NCBI GenBank assembly: GCA_937925695.1
Contig: CALAMD010000002.1
Coordinates: 1-10,028 of the forward strand
Direction of reading: 5' to 3'
DNA length: 10,028 nucleotides
Source of the DNA: an uncultured Bacillaceae bacterium
GTDB taxonomy: Bacteria; Bacillota; Bacilli; Bacillales; Amphibacillaceae
The first letter of the stretch is position 1. The number at the start of each line of letters is the position of its first letter. The notes beneath the pieces were generated by a model, which saw only the letters and a program-made list of their open reading frames with translations, was not told where the DNA came from and did no database searches. This document shows positions 1 to 6,847 of the stretch, piece by piece. The translations under genes and the position numbers were made by a program.

Positions 1-52
1 CATTATAAATGAATATCGCTCATTTTTCCGTGTCCACTTTTTAGACTAGCTT

Positions 53-127
53 AAAACTCGCTCGATAAACGCATAAAGTCGCTCGATAATCGCACAAACT
101 CGCTCGTAAATGACATAAAGTCGATCC
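53..127. repeat. Degenerate 21-bp tandem repeat, about 3.5 copies
   Basis: The hexamer CGCTCG recurs at 59, 80 and 101, and a decayed copy (CGATCC) sits at 122, so the period is exactly 21 bp. The unit runs roughly as CGCTCG, then ATAAACGCATA, then AAGT. Each copy carries one to several substitutions. The period is a multiple of three, and the plus-strand frame beginning TCG CTC reads as a heptad-like Ser-Leu-Asp-Lys-Arg-Ile-Lys pattern, but there is no start codon or ribosome site, so I do not call it coding. A 10-bp inverted repeat (TTATAAATGA at 3-12, complement at 146-155) and a direct repeat GCTCATTT (18-25 and 144-151) bracket the array. The copies are contiguous with no unique spacers, so this is not a CRISPR array. 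Confidence 0.75.
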
Positions 128-186
128 GCTACCATTCAAAATTGCTCATTTATAACAGAGCCATCCTCTAAACAAAATAAGTCCAT

Positions 187-627
187 CTAATCTAATAGTT
201 TAACTAAAGAATAAAATGTTTCAGCATCCTTGTTATCAAGGGCATTATCAATTAATCGTAAAATATTTTGTTGCTCAAGTTGCCTGATGATCAAATCAAT
301 TTCAGTTTCCTGCTTTTCTTTCGATTGCTTTTCAATAAAATGAGACTCGACAATAAAAAATAGTTGGATTAAAAAATCTGGTAAATTTATCAATTCGACC
401 ATCGTAATATAAACGACCTCATCCTCTCTTTGAAAGGCAAATCGTGCATCAATATTCATAATTCGTTTTGTCTTTTTACAAATTATAATTTCCTTTGCAT
501 CAATCGGGACAAAATGATAAACCTGCCCTTCAATCACAATGGAAAAATACTGATAGGCAAGCGTAATCTTAATTTGTTTATCATCAGATATAATTTGATA
601 TGGTTTCAACATTTTCACTGAGACCAT
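187..627 (-). CDS. IDEAL-domain hypothetical protein, 146 aa
   Basis: The C-terminus (about residues 124-146, with the core IDNALDNKDAETFYSL) matches the IDEAL domain, a short helical motif at the end of several Bacillus-group proteins such as YpiB. The first 90 residues are a mixed strand-rich region with no family I recognise. Residues 95-120 form a charged helix rich in Lys, Glu and Gln that links the two. No signal peptide or clear membrane span is seen. I start at the ATG ending at 627 because GAGGAGG lies about 9 nt ahead. The frame is open to a TTG at 645, but that codon overlaps the ribosome site. The gene follows the P-loop gene with a 102-bp gap on the same strand and no clear terminator between them, so co-transcription is possible. 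The IDEAL call is fairly firm; the role is unknown. Confidence 0.85.
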   Translation of the reverse strand: MVSVKMLKPYQIISDDKQIKITLAYQYFSIVIEGQVYHFVPIDAKEIIICKKTKRIMNIDARFAFQREDEVVYITMVELINLPDFLIQLFFIVESHFIEKQSKEKQETEIDLIIRQLEQQNILRLIDNALDNKDAETFYSLVKLLD

Positions 628-729
628 TTCATGCCACCTCCTCAAGTAGTTCTAGGCAACTGTTACATTTACTATTCAACTAGCCTAATATCAACTCGAT
701 TCAATCTCATTTCACCAATAGTTGCGACG

Positions 730-1749
730 TTATAAACTTAATATTTCATTAACTATCTCGTCTAAGTCAGCTTGTTGGGACCATTGGGCTTGCTGCTCTA
801 TTTTCTCTTGCCATAATACTGCTTCTTGTAAATATTTTATTCCCTCTTGAATATAGGACCGATAGCGTTCTGTCACTTCGCTAATCTCTTTTTCAAATCG
901 CTCATCTACACCAGGATTGACGGCTCTTTCATATAAATCAATTACTTGATCATCTTCTCTTTCAGGAAAAAATTCATGAGGTGCTGTACTATCGAAAATA
1001 CAAAAGCCCAAACTAGGAACGAGAACCATGTCGAGACTATCAGGATCAAAACTACAATGATATAATTCTAAGTCAAACCCTTTGGCTAAAAAAGCTTCGG
1101 CAATTTTCCTCATAAAAAACGATTTCCCTGTTCCAGCACGCCCTTTCAAATATATCCGCCGTGATAATGGCCCGATCAATTCTGGAACGATATTAATCGC
1201 CCCTTCTGTTGTCGTCGTACCGAATAATCGCCGATAAACATGGGGTGCTTTATTCCGATTCGTTACATCGTATAACAACTCATCAATTAACTTTTCGGCA
1301 ATTTGGTCTGCTTTGGAAAAATCCATTTCCCGAATATAAATTTTTTCCAATTCATCATGGATGGATAAGGCTGTCTCAAAACACTCATAAGCTTTTTCCC
1401 GAGATTCTTTTTCCTGTTTTTGCTCGTGATGAAAGGTCTCTTGTGAAACAAGATACACATTTTTCACATTGTCAAGATTCTCTAGTGCTATCGTATCACT
1501 AATAATGGCTAGTGATTTTTCCCGAATGATAACGCCATCTAAATAGGCTTTCCCGACACGACTATAAATCACTTCAAGATCATATTGATCTGATAACGAC
1601 TGAACAATTTTATTAATAATGTAGGTCTTCATTGTAAATGAAGGACCATTTAACACGATGACTTGGCTGATCCCATGTAAATTTGAAGGCAAAAGATTGA
1701 TCAATCCCTTTGCTGTATTTCCAGATGCGAAATAATATTTTATGTTCAC
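730..1749 (-). CDS. Two-lobed P-loop ATPase-like protein (PRK06851-like)
   Basis: The 339-aa protein appears to be a tandem duplication of one P-loop module. The N-terminal copy (about 14-90) and C-terminal copy (about 183-263) share the order: a Gly-Ala/Leu-Ile-Asn start, a strand, a P-loop, a helix, a strand ending in a Tyr, and a strand ending in Ile-x-Asp-(Ser/Thr). The C-terminal Walker A is intact (GRAGTGKS, 203-210). The N-terminal one reads GPSFTMKT (35-42), keeping Lys41-Thr42 but with Met in place of the conserved glycine. The middle (about 105-170) and the C-terminus (about 265-339) are charged and probably helical. No membrane span is visible, so it is likely cytosolic. I start at the GTG ending at 1749, with AAAAGGG about 11 nt upstream. 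A GTG at 1761 sits on top of that ribosome site. It resembles the uncharacterised PRK06851 ATP-binding family; the function is unknown. Confidence 0.82.
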   Translation of the reverse strand: MNIKYYFASGNTAKGLINLLPSNLHGISQVIVLNGPSFTMKTYIINKIVQSLSDQYDLEVIYSRVGKAYLDGVIIREKSLAIISDTIALENLDNVKNVYLVSQETFHHEQKQEKESREKAYECFETALSIHDELEKIYIREMDFSKADQIAEKLIDELLYDVTNRNKAPHVYRRLFGTTTTEGAINIVPELIGPLSRRIYLKGRAGTGKSFFMRKIAEAFLAKGFDLELYHCSFDPDSLDMVLVPSLGFCIFDSTAPHEFFPEREDDQVIDLYERAVNPGVDERFEKEISEVTERYRSYIQEGIKYLQEAVLWQEKIEQQAQWSQQADLDEIVNEILSL

Positions 1750-1994
1750 GTATCTATACACCCTTTTACAATGAATTAATTATTAGTTAATTTATGTATA
1801 ATCAAGTACAGGAGTGAATTATGCTAATCTTTTTATGAATCGTTAAAGTATCTTATAGCTTTATGATAGTCTATTTCGTACAATGATGAGTCTAATTAGC
1901 TCATATCCTTATTTAGTTCGTTTTTTCCCTTAATAAACTGAGGATAAACCTGGTGACAATTTTTTCCACACGATTAGTAAAATATCAAGACAAT
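1750..1994. other. AT-rich intergenic stretch
   Basis: About 245 bp lie between the P-loop gene and the terminator of the small 58-aa gene. It must hold the minus-strand promoter of the P-loop gene. The best candidate I see (TTGATT, then 17 nt, then TAATTA) has a weak -10, so I do not call it. No open frame of useful length, repeat or structured RNA is evident. Confidence 0.5.
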
Positions 1995-2024
1995 AAAAAA
2001 GTGAGAGGCTATTTTGCCCCTCAC
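1995..2024 (-). terminator. Rho-independent terminator of the 58-aa gene
   Basis: Read on the minus strand, GTGAGGGGC and GCCTCTCAC form a 9-bp stem with one A-C mismatch around a 6-nt loop, followed at once by six T. It lies 10 bp past the stop codon of the small gene ending at 2035. This is the canonical form for a Firmicute terminator. Confidence 0.88.
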
Positions 2025-2034
2025 CTATTGATAA

Positions 2035-2211
2035 TTAATCTTCTTGCTTTCTTTGATCAATCGTTCCTTCAAAATAATGATCATTGATTAATTGATGGGT
2101 TTCAGCTAATCCTTTAGAAAACTCAGTGTCCCCTTTTTGGCCTAACTGAAAATGTTCATCATCAATAACCTTTCTTGGTTTTGCTTTCCTATTCTTATCC
2201 CGCTGGCCCAT
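2035..2211 (-). CDS. Small hydrophilic protein, 58 aa (DUF4025/YozQ-like?)
   Basis: This is a short, charged protein with a basic N-terminus (about residues 3-15), an acidic middle, and a C-terminal block around residues 31-52 reading EFSKGLAETHQLINDHYFEG. That block resembles, from memory, the small Bacillus proteins of the DUF4025/YozQ type, which have a similar GLA-x-THEQ-x-x-D-x-Y-x-EGT segment. The match is not verified. It has no membrane span, signal or cysteine. The ATG ending at 2211 has GGAGG about 10 nt upstream. A TTG at 2217 lies only 4 nt past the GGAGG, so it is less likely. It has its own terminator directly downstream and is a single-gene unit on the minus strand. The presence of a good ribosome site, a terminator and a plausible family match argue that it is a real gene. 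Confidence 0.75.
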   Translation of the reverse strand: MGQRDKNRKAKPRKVIDDEHFQLGQKGDTEFSKGLAETHQLINDHYFEGTIDQRKQED

Positions 2212-2300
2212 ACCCAATCATCCTCCATTATTAAAAATCATTACGTATAGTATGGACAAATGATCATTGGGTTATATTACCAGTTTTTCCCTAATGCATG

Positions 2301-2696
2301 TTAAACTTCTTTGTTTGGGTCGACTACCAAACGATTCTCTAAGTATGTTTGGATTCGTTCTTTCAGACGGGCAATCAATATTGAACTAATCAACCAAACA
2401 CCTAATCCAATGATGACGCTAAGCAACCAATTATTCGTAAACTTTAAACCCAACCAGACGGTGAGTACACAAATAGCACCACCAACCATACCATATATCG
2501 AACCATTAGCTGTTTTTGCGGCACTGCTTGAACCAGAAATAACCCCAACCATCAGGATGGCAGTTATCATCACGGCAGGAAACGTTGCAAAAATACCAGC
2601 TAATACTTGCCATGGAAAAATCACACTGACGAGGTAACTTAACATGACAGCAAACCCACCGAGGATAAAGCGTAAAATTAAATCAAATTTTTTCAT
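2301..2696 (-). CDS. Small membrane protein, second of a related pair (DUF3147-like)
   Basis: The 131-aa protein has four predicted membrane segments, starting with a hydrophobic helix after Met-Lys-Lys, and ends in a short charged cytosolic tail. The segment AGIFATFPAVMITAIL is closely matched by GGIFAAFPAVYLAALL in the gene just upstream, so the two are paralogues that probably work as a heteromeric pair. The layout suits the DUF3147-type small membrane proteins of unknown function; the family name is from memory. The ATG ending at 2696 is chosen because AAGGGA lies 9 nt ahead; an upstream TTG at 2720 overlaps the stop of the preceding gene. The gap to that gene is only 16 bp, so they form one operon. 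No obvious terminator follows at 2220-2300. Confidence 0.82.
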   Translation of the reverse strand: MKKFDLILRFILGGFAVMLSYLVSVIFPWQVLAGIFATFPAVMITAILMVGVISGSSSAAKTANGSIYGMVGGAICVLTVWLGLKFTNNWLLSVIIGLGVWLISSILIARLKERIQTYLENRLVVDPNKEV

Positions 2697-2712
2697 GATT
2701 CTCTTTCCCTTA

Positions 2713-3075
2713 TTAAACATTTGCTGTAATCATGACAACGAAAGATGACAGCATAAACCAAAATACGAGGACAAACATTAATCCTTGTTTCCATCCCCTT
2801 CTAGGTAACAGATATCCAGCGACAATGGCAATTACAATATTAATCACCATACCGATAACAGCACCTTTAGATAACAAGATAGAATATGAAATTAACGCCT
2901 CACCACGAAAGTCAATAGATGCTGTTAATAATGCTGCTAAATATACAGCAGGAAAAGCCGCAAAGATGCCCCCTGCTTTTTCTCCTAATTTTTTACCAAT
3001 TACTGTTGAGACAACAACTGCACTACCACCAATGAAAAACCTGATCAATAATGCACTGACAGATATCGAAGCCAT
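2713..3075 (-). CDS. Small membrane protein, first of a related pair (DUF3147-like)
   Basis: The 120-aa protein has four predicted membrane segments and almost no loops. A positively charged turn (Pro-Arg-Arg-Gly-Trp-Lys, near residue 91) precedes the last span. It shares the GGIFAAFPAVYLAALL block and the early IRFFIGGSAVVVS block with its downstream neighbour, which has LRFILGGFAVMLS. Paired small homologues encoded side by side are typical of dual-topology or heterodimeric transporters, but no substrate can be read from the sequence. AGTAGGTGA sits about 7 nt ahead of the ATG. The promoter region upstream carries an exact TGTGA-N6-TCACA palindrome, so a CRP/FNR-family regulator may control this operon. 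Confidence 0.82.
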   Translation of the reverse strand: MASISVSALLIRFFIGGSAVVVSTVIGKKLGEKAGGIFAAFPAVYLAALLTASIDFRGEALISYSILLSKGAVIGMVINIVIAIVAGYLLPRRGWKQGLMFVLVFWFMLSSFVVMITANV

Positions 3076-3186
3076 AATATATTCACCTACTTTTCAGTAT
3101 CAGGTCAGGGGTTTAAATTACGTTCATCACTTCACAAAGAATATTTCAAATACTTATCAGCATGCTAGTTCAGATATCAGTTTTCA

Positions 3187-3202
3187 TGTGACCATATTCA
3201 CA
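3187..3202. promoter_or_regulatory. CRP/FNR-like operator ahead of the small membrane pair
   Basis: TGTGA-CCATAT-TCACA is an exact match to the CRP/FNR-family palindrome, extended by A and T on the outside (ATGTGA/TCACAT, 3186-3203). In Bacillus the same consensus serves Fnr and ArcR. Relative to the candidate promoter at 3205-3233 the site spans the start point, which suits repression. Confidence 0.55.
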
Positions 3203-3204
3203 TT

Positions 3205-3233
3205 ATTACATATAGCATACCATATTCAGACAA
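3205..3233 (-). promoter_or_regulatory. Candidate promoter of the small membrane-protein pair
   Basis: On the minus strand, TTGTCT (3228-3233) and TGTAAT (3205-3210) are spaced by 17 nt. The -35 matches the sigma-A consensus at 4 of 6 positions and the -10 at 5 of 6. Transcription would start near 3198, inside the palindrome at 3187-3202, leaving a leader of about 120 nt. The rest of 3240-3323 shows nothing definite. Confidence 0.35.
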
Positions 3234-3323
3234 TTACCTTTATTAACAATTTAGCAACATTTATAGAACGCTTTCATGGCTTGTAAAATTCAAACAAGAT
3301 TGTTTAGCCAGCGATTTATTGCA

Positions 3324-3364
3324 TAAAAAAACTGCTAGCTTGGAACGATCTAGCTAGCAGTTTT
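3324..3364 (-). terminator. Strong terminator of the purine permease gene
   Basis: ACTGCTAGCT (3331-3340) and AGCTAGCAGT (3352-3361) pair perfectly over 10 bp around an 11-nt loop, and flanking A and T runs can lengthen the stem. On the minus strand the hairpin is followed by seven T. It lies 33 bp past the permease stop codon. The plus-strand T run is only four long, so termination of plus-strand transcripts is possible but weaker. Confidence 0.92.
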
Positions 3365-3396
3365 GGAAAAGTTATTTAATTATCATACCGGTAATC

Positions 3397-4692
3397 TTAA
3401 ACAGCAAAGATAAAATATAGAATAAACAAGATACTTAACACATACATTATTGGATGAATATCTTTAAATCGCTTCTGGCCCATCAAACAGATTGGATAAA
3501 GAATAAATCCAAAGGCTAGACCTGTGGCTACACTAGACGTCAATGGCATCATAATAATCGTCAAAAATGATGGGATGACAATTTCTAATTTACGCCAATT
3601 GATGTTGCTAATTTGTTTAGCCATTAATGAACCAACAATGATCAACGCTGGAGCAGTCACTTCCGTAGTAATTACATCTAATATCGGTGAGAAAAACATT
3701 GCAATGGCAAAACAGGCTGCAATCACTAAAGAGGTAAAACCAGTTCTGCCACCAACAGATATACCGGCAGATGATTCAACACTTGTTGCTGGTGTGGATG
3801 TACCAAAAATAGCACCAACCATCCCTGCTGTAGAATCAGACAATAACGCTCGCCCTAAATTAGGAATTTTATTATTTTTCATCAAGCCTGCTTGACTACT
3901 CATCGCAATTAAGGCCCCTGCTGTATCAAAAAAGGCAACGAATAAAAAGGTGAAAATAACCGCTAATAATTCCGGGGTAAGAATATCTCCTAAGTGATGA
4001 AAGACAACCCCAAATGTTGGCTTTAAGCTTGGGATACTTCCGATAATTGTGTCAGGTATCTTGATCAGACCCATGAACATCCCAATCACAATTGTAATGA
4101 CCATCCCATAAAATATACCGCCGTTTATGCCTCGAATCAATAAAAAGATGGTAATGATTAAGCCAATAACTGCCAAGGCTGTTGTCGGTGAGCTTAACTC
4201 GCCAACGGATACAAACGTATCAGGATTAGCAACAATAATCCCCGCATTTTTCAAGCCAATAAAAGCAATAAAAAAGCCAATTCCTGAAGCAATCGCATAT
4301 TTTAAATCTTCAGGTATCGCATTGATAATCTTCTCTCTAATTTTCATTAAACTTAAGATCGTAAAAATGACGCTAGCTACAAAAACACCAGTCAAGGCAA
4401 CTTCCCAGGAAATTCCCATACCAATACATACTGAAAATGTAAAAAAGGAATTGAGCCCCATACTCGGCGCGATCGCAATCGGATAATTGGCTAAAATTCC
4501 AATTAGTACGGTTCCTACGATGGCTGTTAGGGCTGTGGCAGTAAATACTGCTCCTTTATCCATCCCTGATTGACTTAAAATTAACGGGTTCACCACTAAA
4601 ATATAAGCAACAGATAAAAACGTGGTTATACCAGCAAGGGTTTCACGACGATAGGTTGTCCCTCGTTCTTCAAAACGAAAAAAGTTTTTCAT
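3397..4692 (-). CDS. pbuG: Guanine/hypoxanthine permease, NCS2 AzgA type
   Basis: The 431-aa integral membrane protein imports purine bases, probably guanine and hypoxanthine, by proton symport. It opens with the typical short FFRFEERGTTYRRETLAGITTFL stretch in split form (residues 4-10 and 11-26), has the substrate-site block APSMGLNSFF (75-84; the usual form is NAFF), a second block FVAFFDTAGALIA (251-263), and the family-typical GTSTPATSVESSAG followed by GGRTG (297-317). About 12-14 membrane segments cover the chain; length is normal for the family. The ATG ending at 4692 has TTGGAG about 10 nt ahead. A guanine riboswitch with terminator lies directly upstream, which fixes the substrate class: excess guanine should shut the gene off. 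It stands alone between the riboswitch and a strong terminator. pbuO is the main alternative name. Confidence 0.92.
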   Translation of the reverse strand: MKNFFRFEERGTTYRRETLAGITTFLSVAYILVVNPLILSQSGMDKGAVFTATALTAIVGTVLIGILANYPIAIAPSMGLNSFFTFSVCIGMGISWEVALTGVFVASVIFTILSLMKIREKIINAIPEDLKYAIASGIGFFIAFIGLKNAGIIVANPDTFVSVGELSSPTTALAVIGLIITIFLLIRGINGGIFYGMVITIVIGMFMGLIKIPDTIIGSIPSLKPTFGVVFHHLGDILTPELLAVIFTFLFVAFFDTAGALIAMSSQAGLMKNNKIPNLGRALLSDSTAGMVGAIFGTSTPATSVESSAGISVGGRTGFTSLVIAACFAIAMFFSPILDVITTEVTAPALIIVGSLMAKQISNINWRKLEIVIPSFLTIIMMPLTSSVATGLAFGFILYPICLMGQKRFKDIHPIMYVLSILFILYFIFAV

Positions 4693-4725
4693 GCTGTCAC
4701 ATCTCCAATTCTAAAAATAACCAAC

Positions 4726-4758
4726 AAAAAAACTTTGGACGTTTAAGGACCAAAGTTT
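4726..4758 (-). terminator. Riboswitch-controlled intrinsic terminator
   Basis: On the minus strand, AAACTTTGG (4750-4758) and CCAAAGTTT (4730-4738) pair over 9 bp around an 11-nt loop, followed by a run of T (4726-4732). It ends about 35 nt before the permease start codon. It should form when guanine holds the aptamer closed. The loop and the start of the 3' arm (4735-4744) are also perfectly complementary to part of the aptamer, which offers a way to block it when ligand is absent. Confidence 0.88.
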
Positions 4759-4819
4759 CAACTACAGGAAAAGGCGAAGCAGATGATCTCTTCTAACCGA
4801 TCATCATGCAAACACCATT

Positions 4820-4887
4820 CCTTGTAGTTCAGCTATTTACGGTAGCTGGTAGAAACGTCCAAGCCCTATTCTTGAACTTATACAAGG
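4820..4887 (-). promoter_or_regulatory. Guanine-class purine riboswitch aptamer
   Basis: Read on the minus strand, all elements of the purine aptamer are present. P1 pairs CCTTGTA (4881-4887) with TACAAGG (4820-4826), 7 bp perfect. P2 is CAAG/CTTG with loop AATAGGG. J2/3 carries the invariant TTTCTACC. P3 is CAGCTA/TAGCTG with the conserved loop CCGTAAA. The base just before the 3' strand of P1 (the position equivalent to nucleotide 74; complement of 4827) is C, which specifies guanine and not adenine. L2 and L3 keep most of the loop-loop kissing sequence. It controls the permease gene that begins at 4692. Confidence 0.95.
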
Positions 4888-4914
4888 TCATTATTCAATT
4901 AAGACATTGAGAAA

Positions 4915-4944
4915 AGGATAACAAAGTCAACTCATGTACGTCAA
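4915..4944 (-). promoter_or_regulatory. Candidate promoter of the riboswitch-permease unit
   Basis: TTGACG (4939-4944) and TATCCT (4915-4920) are 18 nt apart on the minus strand. The -35 matches at 5 of 6 positions and the -10 at 4 of 6. Transcription would start about 20 nt before the aptamer, a usual distance for purine riboswitches. A second TTGACT lies at 4925-4930 without a good -10. No clear terminator separates the TRAP permease gene (stop at 5006) from here, so read-through is possible. Confidence 0.35.
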
Positions 4945-5005
4945 TTATAAATCATAAATGTACCGAATTATACATAATTACGATCATCATTATTTGTCAT
5001 CTTTT

Positions 5006-6811
5006 TCAAACAGTTTTCTTTAAAATCCCCAATACCTGCCAAAGTTTAGGGATACCGAACACAATCACATAACCAAGCCCAATGAAAAGGATAATACCTA
5101 CCACCACGGAGAGAATTATTTCCCATAAAGATCCGTCCAGTAATAACGCTGGTTGATAGACAAACAGAAATGGAATGATAAACGAAGCCAGCCCTAAGCG
5201 CAATGCTTCAAAACTTACCCGAGTTGGATTTTCCCCAGCAATCCCAGCAGCAGCAAAAGCTGCCACAGCTACTGGTGGTGTGATCGCAGAAATAATTGAA
5301 AAATATACAATAAATAAATGAGCTGCCATGACACTGATCCCCATATTAATTAATGTTGGAGCTGCCAACATCGCAGTCAACACATAGGCAGCGGCAACAG
5401 GCATCCCCATGCCTAAAATAATACACATTACCATAATTAAAAATAATGATAATAAAAGGTTTCCTGAAGTCATGCCTAAAATAATACTATTCAACTTGCC
5501 CCCTAAACCAGTCGTCATAATCCCGGCGATAACTAAACCGGCTATGGCACAGGCTGTACTGATTGGAATAGCAGATTTTGCCCCATCAATTAACGCTTTG
5601 ATGATTTGCCGGATCCCCATTCGTGAATCCTTATTTAACCAGCTCACCAAAACAACCGTCATCATCCCATAAAAACCTGTTCGAGACGGGCTATAGCCCT
5701 GAATCAACAAAACAACTAACACAATAATTGGGATAAAATAAAACCAGCCCTGTTTCAAGACCTCACCTAATTTAGGAACATCTTTTTCATTAGCCTGTGG
5801 TAAGTCCAATCGAATCGCTTCAAAATGAATCACGCTATAAAGCGAAACAAAAAATAATATTGCTGGTAAAATAGTTGCCATAGCAATTGAACGATAGGAA
5901 ATACCAGTGACAGCAGCCATTAAAAACGCTGATGAGCCCATAATTGGTGGTATAAAACTACCGCCAGTAGACGCGATCGCTTCAACAGCTGCCGCAAATC
6001 TTGGTAAATAACCAATTTTTTTAGCCATCGGAATGGTAACCATCCCCGTTGTGACTACATTTGCAGTTGGGCTACCAGAAATCATCCCGGAAAAGGCACT
6101 AGCAAAAATAGTGATTTTAGCCGCTCCCCCTTTCGTCCTGCCTGCAAGGGAAACCGAAAGATCGAAGAAAAAATCACTAGCCCCAGATTTTTTTAAAAAG
6201 GAACCAAACAAAACAAATATAAACACAAAGGATGCCGTGACCGCAATCGGTGAACCCCAAAGCCCATTAAAACTAAAGGCTAAATGGTCTAGTACTTCTG
6301 TAAATGGCATTTGACGGTGGTACCATATTCCGTCTAACAAATGACCAAATAGGGCATAACCAATAAAGGCTAACCCGATAAAAACGATGGAAATACCTAT
6401 TGTCCTTCTTGCTGCCTCTAAACTTAACAGGACAAACAGCAACCCAAAGACGATATCCCAATTCGACAGTGGATCAACACCAACAATTCTCGTAGCAATC
6501 CGCTCAGCATGCAACATATAATAAAAACCACAACTGGCCGCTAACATAACAAGGATCAGATCAAGCCAAAATAGTGGTTTGTGATCTGTAATTTTTTGTG
6601 AAAAAGTATACAAGTAAAAAGTCATCACAAGTATAAATGACAAATGAACTGCCATTTGATTGATCGGATCTAATGTGCTCGAAAAAATGGACCAAATTTG
6701 ATATCCCGCCATCACAAGTGCAATGACCGCAAATATTTTTTTATGTTTTGCTGATAATTGTCTGATTTCACCAACGGAAAAAAATGCTAATAATCTATTG
6801 CTTCGCTTCAT
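5006..6811 (-). CDS. TRAP transporter fused permease, DctQM (TAXI type)
   Basis: The 601-aa membrane protein is the energised subunit of a TRAP transporter, a sodium- or proton-driven importer mostly used for carboxylates. The first four segments (roughly residues 22-185) form the small DctQ-like part. The rest is the DctM-like part, with the conserved GMISGSPTANVVTTGMVTIP stretch, then GGSFIPPIMGSSAF, GMGMPVAAAYVLTAML and AITPPVAVAAFAAAGIAG further on. The fusion of both parts and the TAXI-type neighbour are consistent with each other. Length is near the usual 600-650 aa. I start at the ATG ending at 6811, with GAAGG about 8 nt ahead; a TTG at 6841 lacks a ribosome site. The gene begins 36 bp after the binding-protein stop, so they are one operon. 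Substrate is not fixed by the sequence; context suggests an NAD precursor. Confidence 0.92.
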   Translation of the reverse strand: MKRSNRLLAFFSVGEIRQLSAKHKKIFAVIALVMAGYQIWSIFSSTLDPINQMAVHLSFILVMTFYLYTFSQKITDHKPLFWLDLILVMLAASCGFYYMLHAERIATRIVGVDPLSNWDIVFGLLFVLLSLEAARRTIGISIVFIGLAFIGYALFGHLLDGIWYHRQMPFTEVLDHLAFSFNGLWGSPIAVTASFVFIFVLFGSFLKKSGASDFFFDLSVSLAGRTKGGAAKITIFASAFSGMISGSPTANVVTTGMVTIPMAKKIGYLPRFAAAVEAIASTGGSFIPPIMGSSAFLMAAVTGISYRSIAMATILPAILFFVSLYSVIHFEAIRLDLPQANEKDVPKLGEVLKQGWFYFIPIIVLVVLLIQGYSPSRTGFYGMMTVVLVSWLNKDSRMGIRQIIKALIDGAKSAIPISTACAIAGLVIAGIMTTGLGGKLNSIILGMTSGNLLLSLFLIMVMCIILGMGMPVAAAYVLTAMLAAPTLINMGISVMAAHLFIVYFSIISAITPPVAVAAFAAAGIAGENPTRVSFEALRLGLASFIIPFLFVYQPALLLDGSLWEIILSVVVGIILFIGLGYVIVFGIPKLWQVLGILKKTV

Positions 6812-6847
6812 GTTTACGCCCTTCTTTAACGTATTATTCAATTCAAA

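Noticed and set aside
53..127. Possible CRISPR array
   Set aside because: The 21-bp copies are directly contiguous; there are no unique spacers and no cas gene nearby.
1797..1837. Plus-strand TATAAT followed by AGGAGTGA and an ATG at 1821
   Set aside because: The reading frame stops after five codons (MLIFL), no -35 is present, and no plus-strand gene follows.
2732..3286. Long plus-strand open frame of 184 codons
   Set aside because: Its first two thirds are antisense to the small membrane-protein gene, it lacks a ribosome site, and the composition reads as a shadow of that gene running on into intergenic DNA.
4127..4486. 119-codon plus-strand frame inside the purine permease
   Set aside because: Antisense shadow of a hydrophobic membrane-protein gene, without start signals.
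6273..6461. 62-codon minus-strand frame within the TRAP permease
   Set aside because: Out-of-frame shadow fully inside the well-supported permease gene, with no ribosome site.
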